From Castellaniella ginsengisoli (GTDB lineage Bacteria > Pseudomonadota > Gammaproteobacteria > Burkholderiales > Burkholderiaceae_B), in assembly GCF_039523235.1 (NCBI RefSeq), contig NZ_BAAAEX010000010.1: a stretch of DNA of 64,000 bases. One strand, written 5' to 3'. The first letter of the stretch is position 1. Each line of letters begins with the position of its first letter. The notes under the pieces are model-generated. The model was not told the origin of the DNA. It ran no database searches and saw nothing but the letters and a program-made list of their open reading frames with translations. A program made the translations under genes and the position numbers. This document shows, piece by piece, positions 42,280 through 51,418 of the stretch.

Positions 42280-42900
42280 ATGAACACTTCCGGCGTAGGC
42301 AGTTCTCTTCCCATCGACATCAGCCAGGCGATTGCCTCCGGCGACATCCAGACCTTGATCCAGATGGTTCAGGGCGAGCGCGTGCGGCTGCTGGATACGC
42401 AACTGGTGGATCAGGTCAAGGCCGTGCAGGCCCGCAACGACCAGATCGCCAAGCTCAACAATGTGTTGTCCGCCCTGACGAAATTCCAGGGCGCGATCAG
42501 CGGAACCGACGCCGGCAGCAAGGTCAAGGACTGGAACTGGGACAAAGTCGACCAATATGAGATCCCGCTGAACGACGCCATCCAGGAAGCGGGCATCTCC
42601 GACATCGGCTTTACCGGGAATGGCCGCGTGACCCCGGGGCCGGGCCAGAGCGTGGACGACGGGCACGGCCACGTGATCAAGGGTCAGAAAAACACCTGCA
42701 ACGGCGGCACGACCAAGGGCCAGATCGACGCTGCGATCACCAAGGTCAAGGGCCTGATCGATGCCGAGAGCAACAACCAGCAGATGGACATGCTGCGCCT
42801 GCAGAGTCTGAACAACAAAAAGAACGAGTCCATCGAGATCCTGACCAACACGCAGAAAAAGCACACCGACGGCAACTCCAACATCATTCGCAACATCTGA
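42280..42900 (+). CDS. bsp22: Tip-filament protein Bsp22, copy 2
   Basis: 206 residues with the same two ends as copy 1 and a distinct central region (residues ~60-145, GNGRVTPGPGQSVDDGHGHV). A single Cys is present in the centre (KNTCNGGTTKG), absent in copy 1. The nucleotide sequence of the 3' ~160 bp is almost the same in both copies, pointing to duplication with later gene conversion. An AAGGAGCAGACC ribosome site precedes its ATG. It may give a heteropolymeric filament or an alternative antigenic form. Confidence 0.83.
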   Translation: MNTSGVGSSLPIDISQAIASGDIQTLIQMVQGERVRLLDTQLVDQVKAVQARNDQIAKLNNVLSALTKFQGAISGTDAGSKVKDWNWDKVDQYEIPLNDAIQEAGISDIGFTGNGRVTPGPGQSVDDGHGHVIKGQKNTCNGGTTKGQIDAAITKVKGLIDAESNNQQMDMLRLQSLNNKKNESIEILTNTQKKHTDGNSNIIRNI

Positions 42901-42916
42901 TGAGAGGTAATTGAAC

Positions 42917-43204
42917 ATGGCCAAGAAGACTCCCGAAGAAATCATCCAGGAAGCCGACGCGTTGATTCGGCAGGTTCGGCAGAGCCTGGAGGATACCCCC
43001 GAGATCTATCGCGCCCACGGGCTGGATGCGGACAAGCTCAACGCGTCCATGGGGCCGAAAGAGCAGGCCGAGGCAGAAGCCGTGTTCCGCAAGGACATGG
43101 AAGACATCGAGCGCGAGGTGGCTGAAGAGGCGGCCCGCCTGAGCTTCGCCAATGCCGAGCCACGGACGGGCGGCGGCATGCGCAAGATGCGCAACATGAT
43201 CTGA
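42917..43204 (+). CDS. Small acidic helical protein of the type III locus, function unassigned
   Basis: 95 residues, mostly one long charged helix (PEEIIQEADALIRQVRQSL; EAEAVFRKDMEDIEREVAEE) with a basic C-terminus (GGGMRKMRNMI). It lies between bsp22 and bcrH2, 16 bp after bsp22 copy 2, so it is probably a filament or translocator chaperone. I recognise no domain. In Bordetella a small gene sits at the same position; its name I cannot confirm. Confidence 0.6.
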   Translation: MAKKTPEEIIQEADALIRQVRQSLEDTPEIYRAHGLDADKLNASMGPKEQAEAEAVFRKDMEDIEREVAEEAARLSFANAEPRTGGGMRKMRNMI

Positions 43205-43252
43205 GGACAACCCGCCGCAGTGAAACGGCAAGCACACGACAAAGGAACGCCC

Positions 43253-43756
43253 ATGAATGCGCAAACGGATCCCGAGATCACCGAACAGGAAGCCGCGGGT
43301 ATCGCCGAGAACATGCTCGGCCTCTGGAAGGCGGGCGGCACGCTGGCCCAGGCGATGGGCCTGTCGCCCCGGGAATGCGAAGCCATGTACGCCTACGGCC
43401 ATGCGCTCTATGCGCAGGGCAAGTACAACGACGCCTTCAAGATCTTCGCCCAGTTGGTCTCCTACGACCATATGGATTCGCGTTATCAGTTGGCCTTGGC
43501 TTCTGCGTTGCAGATGACCAAGCGCTATGAAGAGGCGCTGCAGCACTACATGATCGTGACGGTGATGCGCCTGGACGATCCGGTGCCGGTCTACCACTGC
43601 GCCGAATGCCTGCTGGCCCTGGGCAGGCCGGCCGAAGCGGTCGAGTCGCTGGAACTGGCGATCGGCACCCTGTGCCAGCCGGGCGAACATGATGCGATCA
43701 AGGCGCGGGCCGAGATGCTGCTCAAGGCAGTTCGGGCAAAGGCGTCGGCCAAATAA
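43253..43756 (+). CDS. bcrH2: SycD/LcrH-type TPR translocator chaperone
   Basis: 167 residues of three TPRs as in class II chaperones: SPRECEAMYAYGHALYAQGK, FAQLVSYDHMDSRYQLALAS and VYHCAECLLALGRPAEAV. The pattern LxYxxGxxLYxxGKY is diagnostic of SycD/LcrH. It lies 102 bp before bopD, so translocators are the likely client. A second member is at 46085; the two differ outside the TPR core. Confidence 0.82.
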   Translation: MNAQTDPEITEQEAAGIAENMLGLWKAGGTLAQAMGLSPRECEAMYAYGHALYAQGKYNDAFKIFAQLVSYDHMDSRYQLALASALQMTKRYEEALQHYMIVTVMRLDDPVPVYHCAECLLALGRPAEAVESLELAIGTLCQPGEHDAIKARAEMLLKAVRAKASAK

Positions 43757-43858
43757 CAGGCCCGGCATGGAACGACTTTGCCCCTGATGTCCACATAATC
43801 AGCATGGGCGCCGGAGACGGCGCGGAACGAAAACCAAGACAGCATTCCGGAGCACATT

Positions 43859-44749
43859 ATGACTATTTCCCTGCAGTCCACTTTCCCGCCGGGTTATATC
43901 CCTCCCGGCGTTGACCCGAAGTCGCTGGATGCCGCCACCAAGAAGATGGTGGAGACCACAGGCATCACGCTGGATACCGCGCTCAAACTGATCGGGGTGG
44001 AGGTCAACGAATCCAACGCCGGCCGTCTCGATGCCCTGCTGAAATCCATGCTCCCGGAGCCTTCCGGCGGCAAGAGCATGGGGGATCCCTTCGGCAAGCT
44101 CGGGTCTGAAACCGTGGCCATCGACATCTATTCGGTGATGGCCCTGTTCCAGAAGTGCGCCCAGGAGATGCGCAACCAGGCGCGCGAAGTGCGCAATTCC
44201 GAAATGCAGGCGCAGGTGGCCAGCCTGAAGAACGCTGCCCAGGAAATCCGCAATGCGGCCGAGGACCGCCTGCAGCAGGCCATCATCCAGGGGGCGTTCC
44301 AGATCACGGGCGGCGCCGTGTCGGTCGGCATGGGTATTGGGGGCGGGCTGCTCGCGGCCAAGAGCATCAGGAGCGGCGGCCAGCTTGATCCCGCCGCCAA
44401 GGTCCAGGTCAATCCCAAGACCAACGCGCCGATCGCCCTCGATGTGCTCGAGAAAAGCCAGTTGCAAGGCAATCGGGCCGGTATGTTGAGCAATTCCGCG
44501 CAGGGCGCGGGCAGCATTTTCAGCGGCATCGGCACCATGGCCAGCGCTGGCAAAGAGCAGGATGCGGCCGAGCACGACGCCAAAAAGTCCGAGCTCGAAT
44601 CCGATGCCCGCGTCCATGAGCAAAGCGTGCAGCAGGCCAACGACCTGATGCAGCAGATGATGGACGTGATCCGCGACGTGCGGGAAAAGCTGGGCGCCAT
44701 CGACCAGGCGCGCAACGAAACCAACCGCGGCATTGCGCGCAACGTCTGA
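43859..44749 (+). CDS. bopD: Translocator BopD (small, single hydrophobic region)
   Basis: 296 residues with one main hydrophobic stretch (~145-175, GGAVSVGMGIGGGLLAAKSI) between coiled coils (MRNQAREVRNSEMQAQVASL; a C-terminal helix ending QARNETNRGIARNV). This is the YopD/IpaC-class layout. With BopB it forms the pore in the host membrane. It is followed after 30 bp by bopB and preceded by its chaperone gene. Confidence 0.83.
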   Translation: MTISLQSTFPPGYIPPGVDPKSLDAATKKMVETTGITLDTALKLIGVEVNESNAGRLDALLKSMLPEPSGGKSMGDPFGKLGSETVAIDIYSVMALFQKCAQEMRNQAREVRNSEMQAQVASLKNAAQEIRNAAEDRLQQAIIQGAFQITGGAVSVGMGIGGGLLAAKSIRSGGQLDPAAKVQVNPKTNAPIALDVLEKSQLQGNRAGMLSNSAQGAGSIFSGIGTMASAGKEQDAAEHDAKKSELESDARVHEQSVQQANDLMQQMMDVIRDVREKLGAIDQARNETNRGIARNV

Positions 44750-44779
44750 TCCACGCGGATACGATAGCCAGGAGCGAAC

Positions 44780-46057
44780 ATGAATACGACGATTTCGAAC
44801 GGACCGGGGTATACGCCGCCACTGGGGGGGACGACGCCCGGCCAGGTCGACGGATCGGGCGGCGCGTCCGGCGCCGGGAGCACCGGCCAGGTCGATCTTG
44901 AAAAGTTCTACGACGATGTCCTGACGCTCGTCAGGCAGCAGGAGGGCGCCGGCGTGTCGGATCGCGGCGGCAATCCGCTGGTCGACAAGAACGGCGCGCC
45001 GCGCATCGACACGCCGAGCGAGGTCTTCAGCGCCAGCGATATGGTCGATCTGCTGCGCAGCCTGCGCAGCAAGACCCAGGACGAACAGCTCACCACCGCC
45101 CAGAAAGGCCTGGAATCCGCGCGCATCAAGGCCGAGAAGAACACCGAACACCAGCTCGAAAAGATCCAGGAATGGATCGACAAGTGCAAGGAAGCCGAGT
45201 CCAAGGGCGCGCTGGGCAAGATCTTCGGCTGGATCGGCAAGATCTTCGCCTTCGTCGCCGCGATCGCGGCGGTGGTCGCTGCCGCGGCCGCGACGGTTGC
45301 CTCGGGCGGTGCGGCCGCGCCGCTGCTCGCCCTGGCCATCGTGGGCGCCATCAGCGCCACCATGACGCTGGCCAGCGCCATTTCCCAAGAGTGCGGGGGG
45401 CCGGAGATCAGCATCAACAGCCTGATCCAGCACACGGTCGGCAAGTTCCTGACGGATGTGTGCGGGGTGGACCCCGAACAGGCGGAAAACATCTGCAAGA
45501 TCGTGGGCGGCGCGCTGGCGATCGCCTGCCCCGTCATGCTGGCCCTCGAGCCCTCGCTGTTGGGCAATATGGCGCAGAGCATCGCCCTGATGGCCGGTGC
45601 GGACGAAAAGACCGCGGGTTACATCGGCATGGCGCTGACGATCGCGGCCGCCATCGGCGTGGGCATCGCCATGGCGGTGATGACGGGCGGTTCGTCCGTG
45701 GCATCGACTGCGACGCAGGTCGGCAACAAGGTGCTACTCTCCTCCATCAAGACCTTCAATACGGCCATGACCGGTGCGAATGCGGCCGTATCCGGCGGGA
45801 CGCAGATCGCGCAGGGGGGCTTGAACATCTCCAAGGCCCAGTCGGAAGAACAGGCTCAGAAGGCGATCGCGGACAAGAAGGATCTCGAGGCCATGATGCT
45901 CAAGTTGCAAAAGCAAATGGAAGAGGGACGCGAGGAGATGAAGAAAATCATCCAGCAGATCGAGGAAAGCACGCAGCTCGTCAGCAAGATGATTGCCGGC
46001 ACGACCGACAACATGTCCCAGATCGCCATGAACATGGGCAGCCGCTCGACGGTCTGA
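44780..46057 (+). CDS. bopB: Translocator BopB (large, two hydrophobic regions)
   Basis: 425 residues. A Gly/Thr-rich N-terminus, then a coiled coil (LTTAQKGLESARIKAEKNTE). Two hydrophobic hairpins follow: IFAFVAAIAAVVAAAAATVA with ALAIVGAISATMTLAS, and LTIAAAIGVGIAMAVMTGG. A C-terminal coiled coil (KDLEAMMLKLQKQMEEGREE) completes the YopB/IpaB type. Membrane insertion in the host cell is its expected role. BcrH1 follows after 27 bp, giving the chaperone-BopD-BopB-chaperone order. Confidence 0.87.
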   Translation: MNTTISNGPGYTPPLGGTTPGQVDGSGGASGAGSTGQVDLEKFYDDVLTLVRQQEGAGVSDRGGNPLVDKNGAPRIDTPSEVFSASDMVDLLRSLRSKTQDEQLTTAQKGLESARIKAEKNTEHQLEKIQEWIDKCKEAESKGALGKIFGWIGKIFAFVAAIAAVVAAAAATVASGGAAAPLLALAIVGAISATMTLASAISQECGGPEISINSLIQHTVGKFLTDVCGVDPEQAENICKIVGGALAIACPVMLALEPSLLGNMAQSIALMAGADEKTAGYIGMALTIAAAIGVGIAMAVMTGGSSVASTATQVGNKVLLSSIKTFNTAMTGANAAVSGGTQIAQGGLNISKAQSEEQAQKAIADKKDLEAMMLKLQKQMEEGREEMKKIIQQIEESTQLVSKMIAGTTDNMSQIAMNMGSRSTV

Positions 46058-46084
46058 CCAGCCAGTCGTACACAGGAGAATCAC

Positions 46085-46561
46085 ATGTCCCAGCAAGCCA
46101 CCGCATCCCGCAGCCCGTTCGGCCGCCAGCTTTACGACGGACTGCAGGCGCTGCCTGCCGGTTCCCGCATGAGCAACGCGCAGCTCGAGGTCATCTACGC
46201 CCTGGCCTACGCCCATGTCACCCAGGGGCAGTATGCCCAGGCGCTGCCGGTGTTCTCGATCCTGGCCACCTACGGCCCCACACGGCGGCATTATGTCGCC
46301 GGGCTGGCCCTGTGCCTGGAGCAGTGCGGGCGCTACGAAGAGGCCATCAGCATGTATTCGCTGCTGATCACGCTCTTTCCGGGCAGCCCGGAGCCCGCCT
46401 TGCAGATTGCCGAGTGCCTGCTGATGCTGGGCCGCACGGCTGAGGCGGTCGAGGAACTGGACCGCGTGCTGCGCAGCATTGCGGAATCGGGCGGCGAATA
46501 CGAGGCGCTTCGGCCGCGCGCCCAGGTATTGCGCGACTTGGCCGGGCGAAGGGCCTCTTGA
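46085..46561 (+). CDS. bcrH1: SycD/LcrH-type TPR translocator chaperone
   Basis: 158 residues with three TPRs: NAQLEVIYALAYAHVTQGQY, GLALCLEQCGRYEEAISMYS and IAECLLMLGRTAEAVEELDR. Directly after bopB, so BopB is the likely client. The stop overlaps the next start by one base (TGATG). Confidence 0.82.
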   Translation: MSQQATASRSPFGRQLYDGLQALPAGSRMSNAQLEVIYALAYAHVTQGQYAQALPVFSILATYGPTRRHYVAGLALCLEQCGRYEEAISMYSLLITLFPGSPEPALQIAECLLMLGRTAEAVEELDRVLRSIAESGGEYEALRPRAQVLRDLAGRRAS

Positions 46562-47022
46562 TGCGGGCGGGACGAACACCGCCTTCCGGCGCGCCTGCGC
46601 CCGGCTCTCAAGCCGTCTCTCCGGAGACGGCTTTTGTGCTTGAAGCCGATGACGCCCGTTTCCTGACCGAAGTCGGCATGCTGGCCGCCGGCTGCGGGGA
46701 TGTGCAGCATGCGGATACAATTTTCAATGCGTTGCGCCGCGTCCGGCCGGATCGCGCCTATCCCCTGGTGGGGCTGGCCGTCGCGCGCCTGAACGCCGGC
46801 CGGGCCGCCGAGGCGGCCCGCCTGCTGGAAGCCGCGGATCTCGCCGATCCGCAGGAACGGGGCGTGGCCCATGCCTGGAGAGGCCTGGCCTTGCAACTGG
46901 CCGGCTTCGGCGCCGAAAGCCGGCGGGTGCTGGCCGATGCCTGCGCGCTGCCCGGTGAGGGCGGAGCGCTCGCCCGGCAGATGCTGGGGCTGGCGCCGGA
47001 AGTGTCGAATGATGATGTTTGA
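46561..47022 (+). CDS. TPR protein, possible YscG-like needle co-chaperone
   Basis: 153 residues of helical repeat: RFLTEVGMLAAGCGDVQHAD, LVGLAVARLNAGRAAEAARL and AWRGLALQLAGFGAESRRVL. YscG-type proteins have this fold and pair with YscE to hold the needle subunit. This is the only remaining TPR candidate in the locus for that role. It is coupled to bcrH1 by TGATG and lies 15 bp before bscI. The name bscG would be a guess. Confidence 0.6.
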   Translation: MRAGRTPPSGAPAPGSQAVSPETAFVLEADDARFLTEVGMLAAGCGDVQHADTIFNALRRVRPDRAYPLVGLAVARLNAGRAAEAARLLEAADLADPQERGVAHAWRGLALQLAGFGAESRRVLADACALPGEGGALARQMLGLAPEVSNDDV

Positions 47023-47037
47023 TCAAGGAGTCTGATC

Positions 47038-47463
47038 ATGGAAATCGCTTCCCTGACCGCTGCGCTGGGCGCCCAGGCGCTGCCCGCTGCCGGTGCCGTG
47101 GCGCGCGCCGAGCCGGCCAGCCTGGCGACCGAGCGTTTCAATGCCCTGATGAACGCGCCCCAGGAGCCCTCGCTCAATGGCGTCTCGGCGGCGCTGCAAT
47201 CGGCCTTCGCCGCCGCTGCGCCGGATGCCGCGCCCACGCTGGGCGGCCAGATTCTCTCGGGCCTGAGGGGCGTGGCGACCGATTTTTCGGATAAATGGAA
47301 AGACGTCGCGCACAGCCTGGACGGCATGGGCGCGCAGCCGGCGATCAGCGATATGCTGCGCCTGCAGACCGAGCTGCTGCAGGTTTCGGTGCAATATGAA
47401 CTGGTGGGCAAGGCGGTGTCGCGCTCCACACAGAATATCGATACGCTTGTCAGGATGTCTTGA
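47038..47463 (+). CDS. bscI: Inner rod/adapter protein SctI
   Basis: 141 residues. The N-terminal half is Ala-rich and disordered. The C-terminal helix (DMLRLQTELLQVSVQYELVGKAVSR with a final NIDTLVRMS) is the conserved YscI/PrgJ-type polymerising segment. The gene overlaps bscJ (TGATG), as in other systems. It connects the export gate to the needle base. Confidence 0.85.
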   Translation: MEIASLTAALGAQALPAAGAVARAEPASLATERFNALMNAPQEPSLNGVSAALQSAFAAAAPDAAPTLGGQILSGLRGVATDFSDKWKDVAHSLDGMGAQPAISDMLRLQTELLQVSVQYELVGKAVSRSTQNIDTLVRMS

Positions 47464-48317
47464 TGGCCTTTCCTCATTCGATTCCGTTGACGGCACCCGC
47501 TTTCGCCCGCGCGCTGCGGCTGGCGCTTGCCGCCCTGGCGCTGGCCTTCCTGGCGGCTTGCGGCTCCAACGTCACGCTGTATTCCGCCGCCAGCGAAGGC
47601 GAGGCCAACGAGCTGCTGTCCGTGCTGCTCGATGCCGGCATCCGGGCCGAGAAAACCATCGGCAAGGAAGGCGCGGCCATTGCGGTGGACAGCGCCCAGG
47701 TGGCCCGCGCCCTCGACATCCTGCGCTCGCAGGGCCTGCCGCGCGAACGCTTCGACGGCATGGGCCAGATCTTCCGCAAAGAGGGCCTGGTGTCCTCGCC
47801 GCTCGAAGAGCGCGCCCGGTATATCTATGCCCTGTCCCAGGAACTGACCAATACGCTGTCGCAAATGGACGGCGTGCTCGCCGCGCGCGTGCACGTGGTG
47901 CTGCCCGAACGCGGCGAGATCGGCGAATCCGCCACGCCTTCGACGGCGGCCGTCTTCATCAAGCACCAGGTGGGCTATTCCTTCGATGCGCTCCGGCCGC
48001 AGATCCGCCAACTGGTCACGCACGCCATTCCGGGCCTGACCGAAGACCGGGTCTCCATTACCCTGGTGTCCGCCCAGCCGGGCGCCGGGACGGCGCATGA
48101 AGCGCCCGTCCAGGTTTCGGTGCTGGGATTCCAGGTCGCCCAGGGCTCCGCCGGCGGCCTGGGGCTGTTGCTGGGTGTGCTCATCCTGCTGGTTCTGGGC
48201 CTGACAGGCGGGCTGGGCTACCTGCTGTGGCGCGGGGGCTGGGCGCTGCCGGGGAGCGCGCCCCGTGAGCGGGCCGAGCCGTCGGTCCACCAGCCTGCGC
48301 ACGAGGGTTCCGAATGA
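47463..48317 (+). CDS. bscJ: Inner-membrane ring lipoprotein SctJ
   Basis: 284 residues. The lipobox LAAC gives acylated C33. The periplasmic ring-building domains of the YscJ/FliF family follow (LYSAASEGEANELLSVLLDAGI; FRKEGLVSSPLEERARYIYAL; GVLAARVHVVLPERG). A C-terminal TM lies at ~215-240. It stacks with BscD to form the basal body. It overlaps bscK by ATGA. Confidence 0.93.
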   Translation: MAFPHSIPLTAPAFARALRLALAALALAFLAACGSNVTLYSAASEGEANELLSVLLDAGIRAEKTIGKEGAAIAVDSAQVARALDILRSQGLPRERFDGMGQIFRKEGLVSSPLEERARYIYALSQELTNTLSQMDGVLAARVHVVLPERGEIGESATPSTAAVFIKHQVGYSFDALRPQIRQLVTHAIPGLTEDRVSITLVSAQPGAGTAHEAPVQVSVLGFQVAQGSAGGLGLLLGVLILLVLGLTGGLGYLLWRGGWALPGSAPRERAEPSVHQPAHEGSE

Positions 48318-48952
48318 ACCCCGCCTTGTTCGGCGCCCGGATGCTGGAATTCAATCTGTTGCCCAGCCTCACGCTCCATCCCAGCCGGCATGCGGCCTTC
48401 GGCGCACCCGCCCGGCCCGTGCCGGCGGCCTGCTCGCCCGCCTGGCACCGGCTCTGGTCGGCGGCGATCCTGCGCCGGCTGGATCTGCGGGATCGCCCCG
48501 TGGTCGATGCCGCGCGCCCCGAGCTGGCGCTGGCCTTGCTGCCGCCGGACCGGCTGGCCCGGGTCGCCCGCCATCTGGGCGCCGTGTGCTGTGCGCCCCG
48601 CCTGCGCAGGGCCATCGCCGGCGGCGAGGTGCGTGAGTTGGCGACGGCGCTGGGCGCCGACGTGCTGGATTTCGCCCGACACGCCGAGACCGGCCCATGG
48701 TCCCGGCCTGTAGAGCAGGACGTCGGGCCGGCGGCTGCGCTGGCGGAACGGGTGGACCGGATCGGCCGCTCGGCCTTGCGCGCCCTCTTCCAGGCGGCGG
48801 GGCCTGAGCTCGCCCTGCGCGCCGACCTCAGGCTCGCGGATGATCCGCAAACCGATGCGTCGGAAGAGGCCCGGGCGCCCCTGGACCTGACTTTGGCTGT
48901 TCTCGAAACGATCGAACCGACATGGCATTCCTCATTTCTCGCAATGCGTTGA
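48314..48952 (+). CDS. bscK: Sorting-platform accessory protein SctK
   Basis: 212 residues. Position between bscJ and bscL, and length, match YscK. Segments FNLLPSLTLHPSRHAAF and LRRAIAGGEVRELATALGAD are compatible with that family, which is weakly conserved. It links the ATPase-BscL spokes to BscQ pods. It overlaps bscL by 31 bp, which suggests tight coupling. Confidence 0.72.
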   Translation: MNPALFGARMLEFNLLPSLTLHPSRHAAFGAPARPVPAACSPAWHRLWSAAILRRLDLRDRPVVDAARPELALALLPPDRLARVARHLGAVCCAPRLRRAIAGGEVRELATALGADVLDFARHAETGPWSRPVEQDVGPAAALAERVDRIGRSALRALFQAAGPELALRADLRLADDPQTDASEEARAPLDLTLAVLETIEPTWHSSFLAMR

Positions 48953-49560
48953 ACCCGCGCTCCCTGGCGGCGGTGCCGGATCCGGCGGCCCGGGTGCTGC
49001 GCGCGGCCGATTATGCCGCGCTGATCCAGGCCCAGGCGCTCATTGACGAAGCGCACGCGCGGGCCGACGCCATCCTGGCGGGCGCCCAGGACGCCTTCGA
49101 GGCCGAGCGCCGCCGCGGCTACGAGGACGGCAAGCAGGAAGCCCTGCTCGACCAGGCCGAGAAGATGATCGAGACCGTCGGCCGCACGGTCGATTACTTC
49201 GCGGGTGTCGAGAACGAGATGGTCGATCTGGTCATGTCGGCCGTGCGCAAGGTCATCGATGGGTTCGACGACCGGGAGAAAGTCATGATCGTGGTGCGCA
49301 ACGTGCTGGCCGTGGTGCGCAACCAGAAACACATGACCCTGCGGCTGCACCCGGACGACGTCGAAATCGTGCGGGCGCGCATCAACGACATCCTGGCCGA
49401 CTACCCGGGGGTCGGCTACCTGGATTTGCTGGCCGATGCGCGGCTGGCGCCGGGCGCCTGCATCCTCGAAAGCGAGATCGGCATGGTCGAAGCCAGCCTG
49501 GAAGGGCAGATCGCAGCCTTGCAGGGCGCATTCCAGCGCACGCTGGGCAGCCGGGTCTAG
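48922..49560 (+). CDS. bscL: ATPase stator SctL
   Basis: 212 residues of the YscL/FliH type. An N-terminal coiled coil (RADYAALIQAQALIDEAHARAD) is followed by the conserved C-terminal stator domain (DGFDDREKVMIVVRNVLAVVRNQKHM; GVGYLDLLADARLAPGACIL; SEIGMVEASLEGQIAALQGA). Binds and regulates BscN at the sorting platform. Confidence 0.88.
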   Translation: MAFLISRNALNPRSLAAVPDPAARVLRAADYAALIQAQALIDEAHARADAILAGAQDAFEAERRRGYEDGKQEALLDQAEKMIETVGRTVDYFAGVENEMVDLVMSAVRKVIDGFDDREKVMIVVRNVLAVVRNQKHMTLRLHPDDVEIVRARINDILADYPGVGYLDLLADARLAPGACILESEIGMVEASLEGQIAALQGAFQRTLGSRV

Positions 49561-49575
49561 GGCGGGGGCGAGACC

Positions 49576-50913
49576 ATGCGTCAGTTCGACTACATCACCG
49601 AAATGATGGAAATGGCGCTGCACGACACGCCAACCCTGAGGATCAAAGGGCGGGTGACGCAGGTCATCGGCACCATCATCAAGGCGGTCGTCCCGACGGT
49701 GAAGATCGGCGAAGTCTGCATCCTGCGCAATCCGGGCGAGGCTTTCGAAATGAAGGGCGAGGTCGTGGGCTTCGCCCGGGACGCGGCCTTGCTGACCCCG
49801 CTGGGAGACATGTACGGGATTTCCTCCGCGACCGAGGTCATTCCCACCGGGCGGGCGCACATGGTGCCCGTGGGTGCGGGGCTGCTGGGCCGGGTGCTGG
49901 ACGGACTGGGCCGGCCCCTGGACGAAGCCGAGCGCGGCCCGCTGGAGGCCAGCAAGTTCTACCCGGTGTTCGCCGAGGCGCCCGATCCGCTCAAGCGCCG
50001 CATCATCGACAGGCCGCTGGAGCTTGGCGTGCGGGCGCTGGACGGCGTGCTGACCTGCGGCGAAGGTCAGCGCATGGGGATTTTCGCGGCGGCCGGCGGC
50101 GGCAAGTCCACGCTGATGGGCATGCTGGTCAAGGGCGCCGACGTGGATGTGACCGTGGTGGCGCTGATCGGCGAGCGGGGCCGCGAAGTGCGCGAGTTCC
50201 TGGAGCACGAACTGGGGCCGGAAGGGCGGCGCAAAAGCGTCATCGTATGCGCCACCAGCGACAAGTCCTCGATGGAACGCGCCAAGGCTTCCTACGTCGC
50301 CACGGCCATTGCCGAGTACTTCCGCGACCAGGGCAAGCGGGTGCTGTTCCTGATGGATTCGGTCACGCGCTTTGCCCGCGCGCAGCGTGAGATCGGCCTG
50401 GCGGCGGGCGAGCCGCCGACGCGCCGGGGCTACCCGCCGTCCGTCTTCGCAACCCTGCCCAAGCTCATGGAGCGGGTGGGCATGAACGAGCACGGCTCCA
50501 TCACCGCGCTGTATACCGTGCTGGTCGAGGGCGACGACATGACCGAGCCCATCGCCGACGAAACGCGTTCCATCCTGGACGGGCACATCGTGCTGTCGCG
50601 CAAGCTGGGCTCGGCCAACCACTATCCGGCCATCGACGTCCTGGCCTCGGCCAGCCGGGTCATGAACGCCGTGGTGACGGGCGAGCACAAGCGGCTGGCC
50701 GGGCGTGTGCGCGAGCTGATGGCCAAATACCAGGAAGTCGAGCTGCTGGTGAAGATCGGCGAGTACAAGCGCGGCGGGGATGCCGTGACGGACGAGGCCA
50801 TCGACAAGATCGATGCCATCAACCGGTTCCTGCGGCAAAAGACCGACGAGCATTCGACCTTGCCCGAGGCGATCGAGGCCATGGCGGAGATCGTCGGGGA
50901 GGCTGCGACATGA
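49576..50913 (+). CDS. bscN: Type III secretion ATPase SctN
   Basis: 445 residues, F1-beta-like. P-loop AAAGGGKST with K177, type III signature VVALIGERGREVREF, Walker B LFLMDSVTRFARAQREIGL, and C-terminal helical domain. Length matches YscN (439). It uses ATP to strip chaperones and unfold substrates. The start codon ATG follows bscL by 15 bp; the end overlaps bscO by ATGA. Confidence 0.95.
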   Translation: MRQFDYITEMMEMALHDTPTLRIKGRVTQVIGTIIKAVVPTVKIGEVCILRNPGEAFEMKGEVVGFARDAALLTPLGDMYGISSATEVIPTGRAHMVPVGAGLLGRVLDGLGRPLDEAERGPLEASKFYPVFAEAPDPLKRRIIDRPLELGVRALDGVLTCGEGQRMGIFAAAGGGKSTLMGMLVKGADVDVTVVALIGERGREVREFLEHELGPEGRRKSVIVCATSDKSSMERAKASYVATAIAEYFRDQGKRVLFLMDSVTRFARAQREIGLAAGEPPTRRGYPPSVFATLPKLMERVGMNEHGSITALYTVLVEGDDMTEPIADETRSILDGHIVLSRKLGSANHYPAIDVLASASRVMNAVVTGEHKRLAGRVRELMAKYQEVELLVKIGEYKRGGDAVTDEAIDKIDAINRFLRQKTDEHSTLPEAIEAMAEIVGEAAT

Positions 50914-51416
50914 ACATATTGCGCGAACTGATGGCCATCAAGCGCTTTCGCGAGGGGCAGGCGGAACTGGCCGTGACGCGGCAGCGCCAGGCGCTGGCCG
51001 AGGCCGAACGGCTGAGAGTCCAGGCGCTGGAGCAACTCGAAGAATTCCGGCGCTGGGCGCGGCAAAGAGAACTGGACATGTACCGGGATCTGTGCAGCCG
51101 CCTGGTGCGCGCCAGTGAAATCGAGGATGTCCTGGAGGATGTGGCCGGCCTGCGCGAAGGCGAGCACGATCGCGAAACCCGCGTCGAAGAAGCCGGAGAT
51201 CAGGCGCGCCGCGAGGCGGAGCAACTGGCCCAGTGCCGCGAGGCGCATCGCGAGGCCTCGCGCATGGTCGAGAAATTCGTCCAGTTGGCCAGCCTGCACG
51301 CGATCGAAGAACTACGCGAGATGGAACGCAAAGAAGACATGGAAATGGAAGAAGCCGCATCCGTGACGCGCGACCACGACGAGTGGGTGCAGCATGACGA
51401 CTATGAGCCTGCTTGA
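50910..51416 (+). CDS. bscO: Central stalk/coiled-coil protein SctO
   Basis: 168 residues, nearly all one helical hairpin with heptads (FREGQAELAVTRQRQALAEA; EQLAQCREAHREASRMVEKF). Typical YscO/FliJ-like: short, charged, no other domain. Acts as the rotor-like stalk between BscN and the gate. Sequence conservation in this family is low; the assignment rests on structure and position. Confidence 0.82.
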   Translation: MNILRELMAIKRFREGQAELAVTRQRQALAEAERLRVQALEQLEEFRRWARQRELDMYRDLCSRLVRASEIEDVLEDVAGLREGEHDRETRVEEAGDQARREAEQLAQCREAHREASRMVEKFVQLASLHAIEELREMERKEDMEMEEAASVTRDHDEWVQHDDYEPA

Positions 51417-51418
51417 AC

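Noticed and set aside
43774..43804. GGAAC at 43775 followed by CCACATA upstream of bopD, like an HrpL box
   Set aside because: The -35-like half and a 17-nt gap fit, but the second half does not match the seven stronger sites, and bopD is inside a continuous operon.
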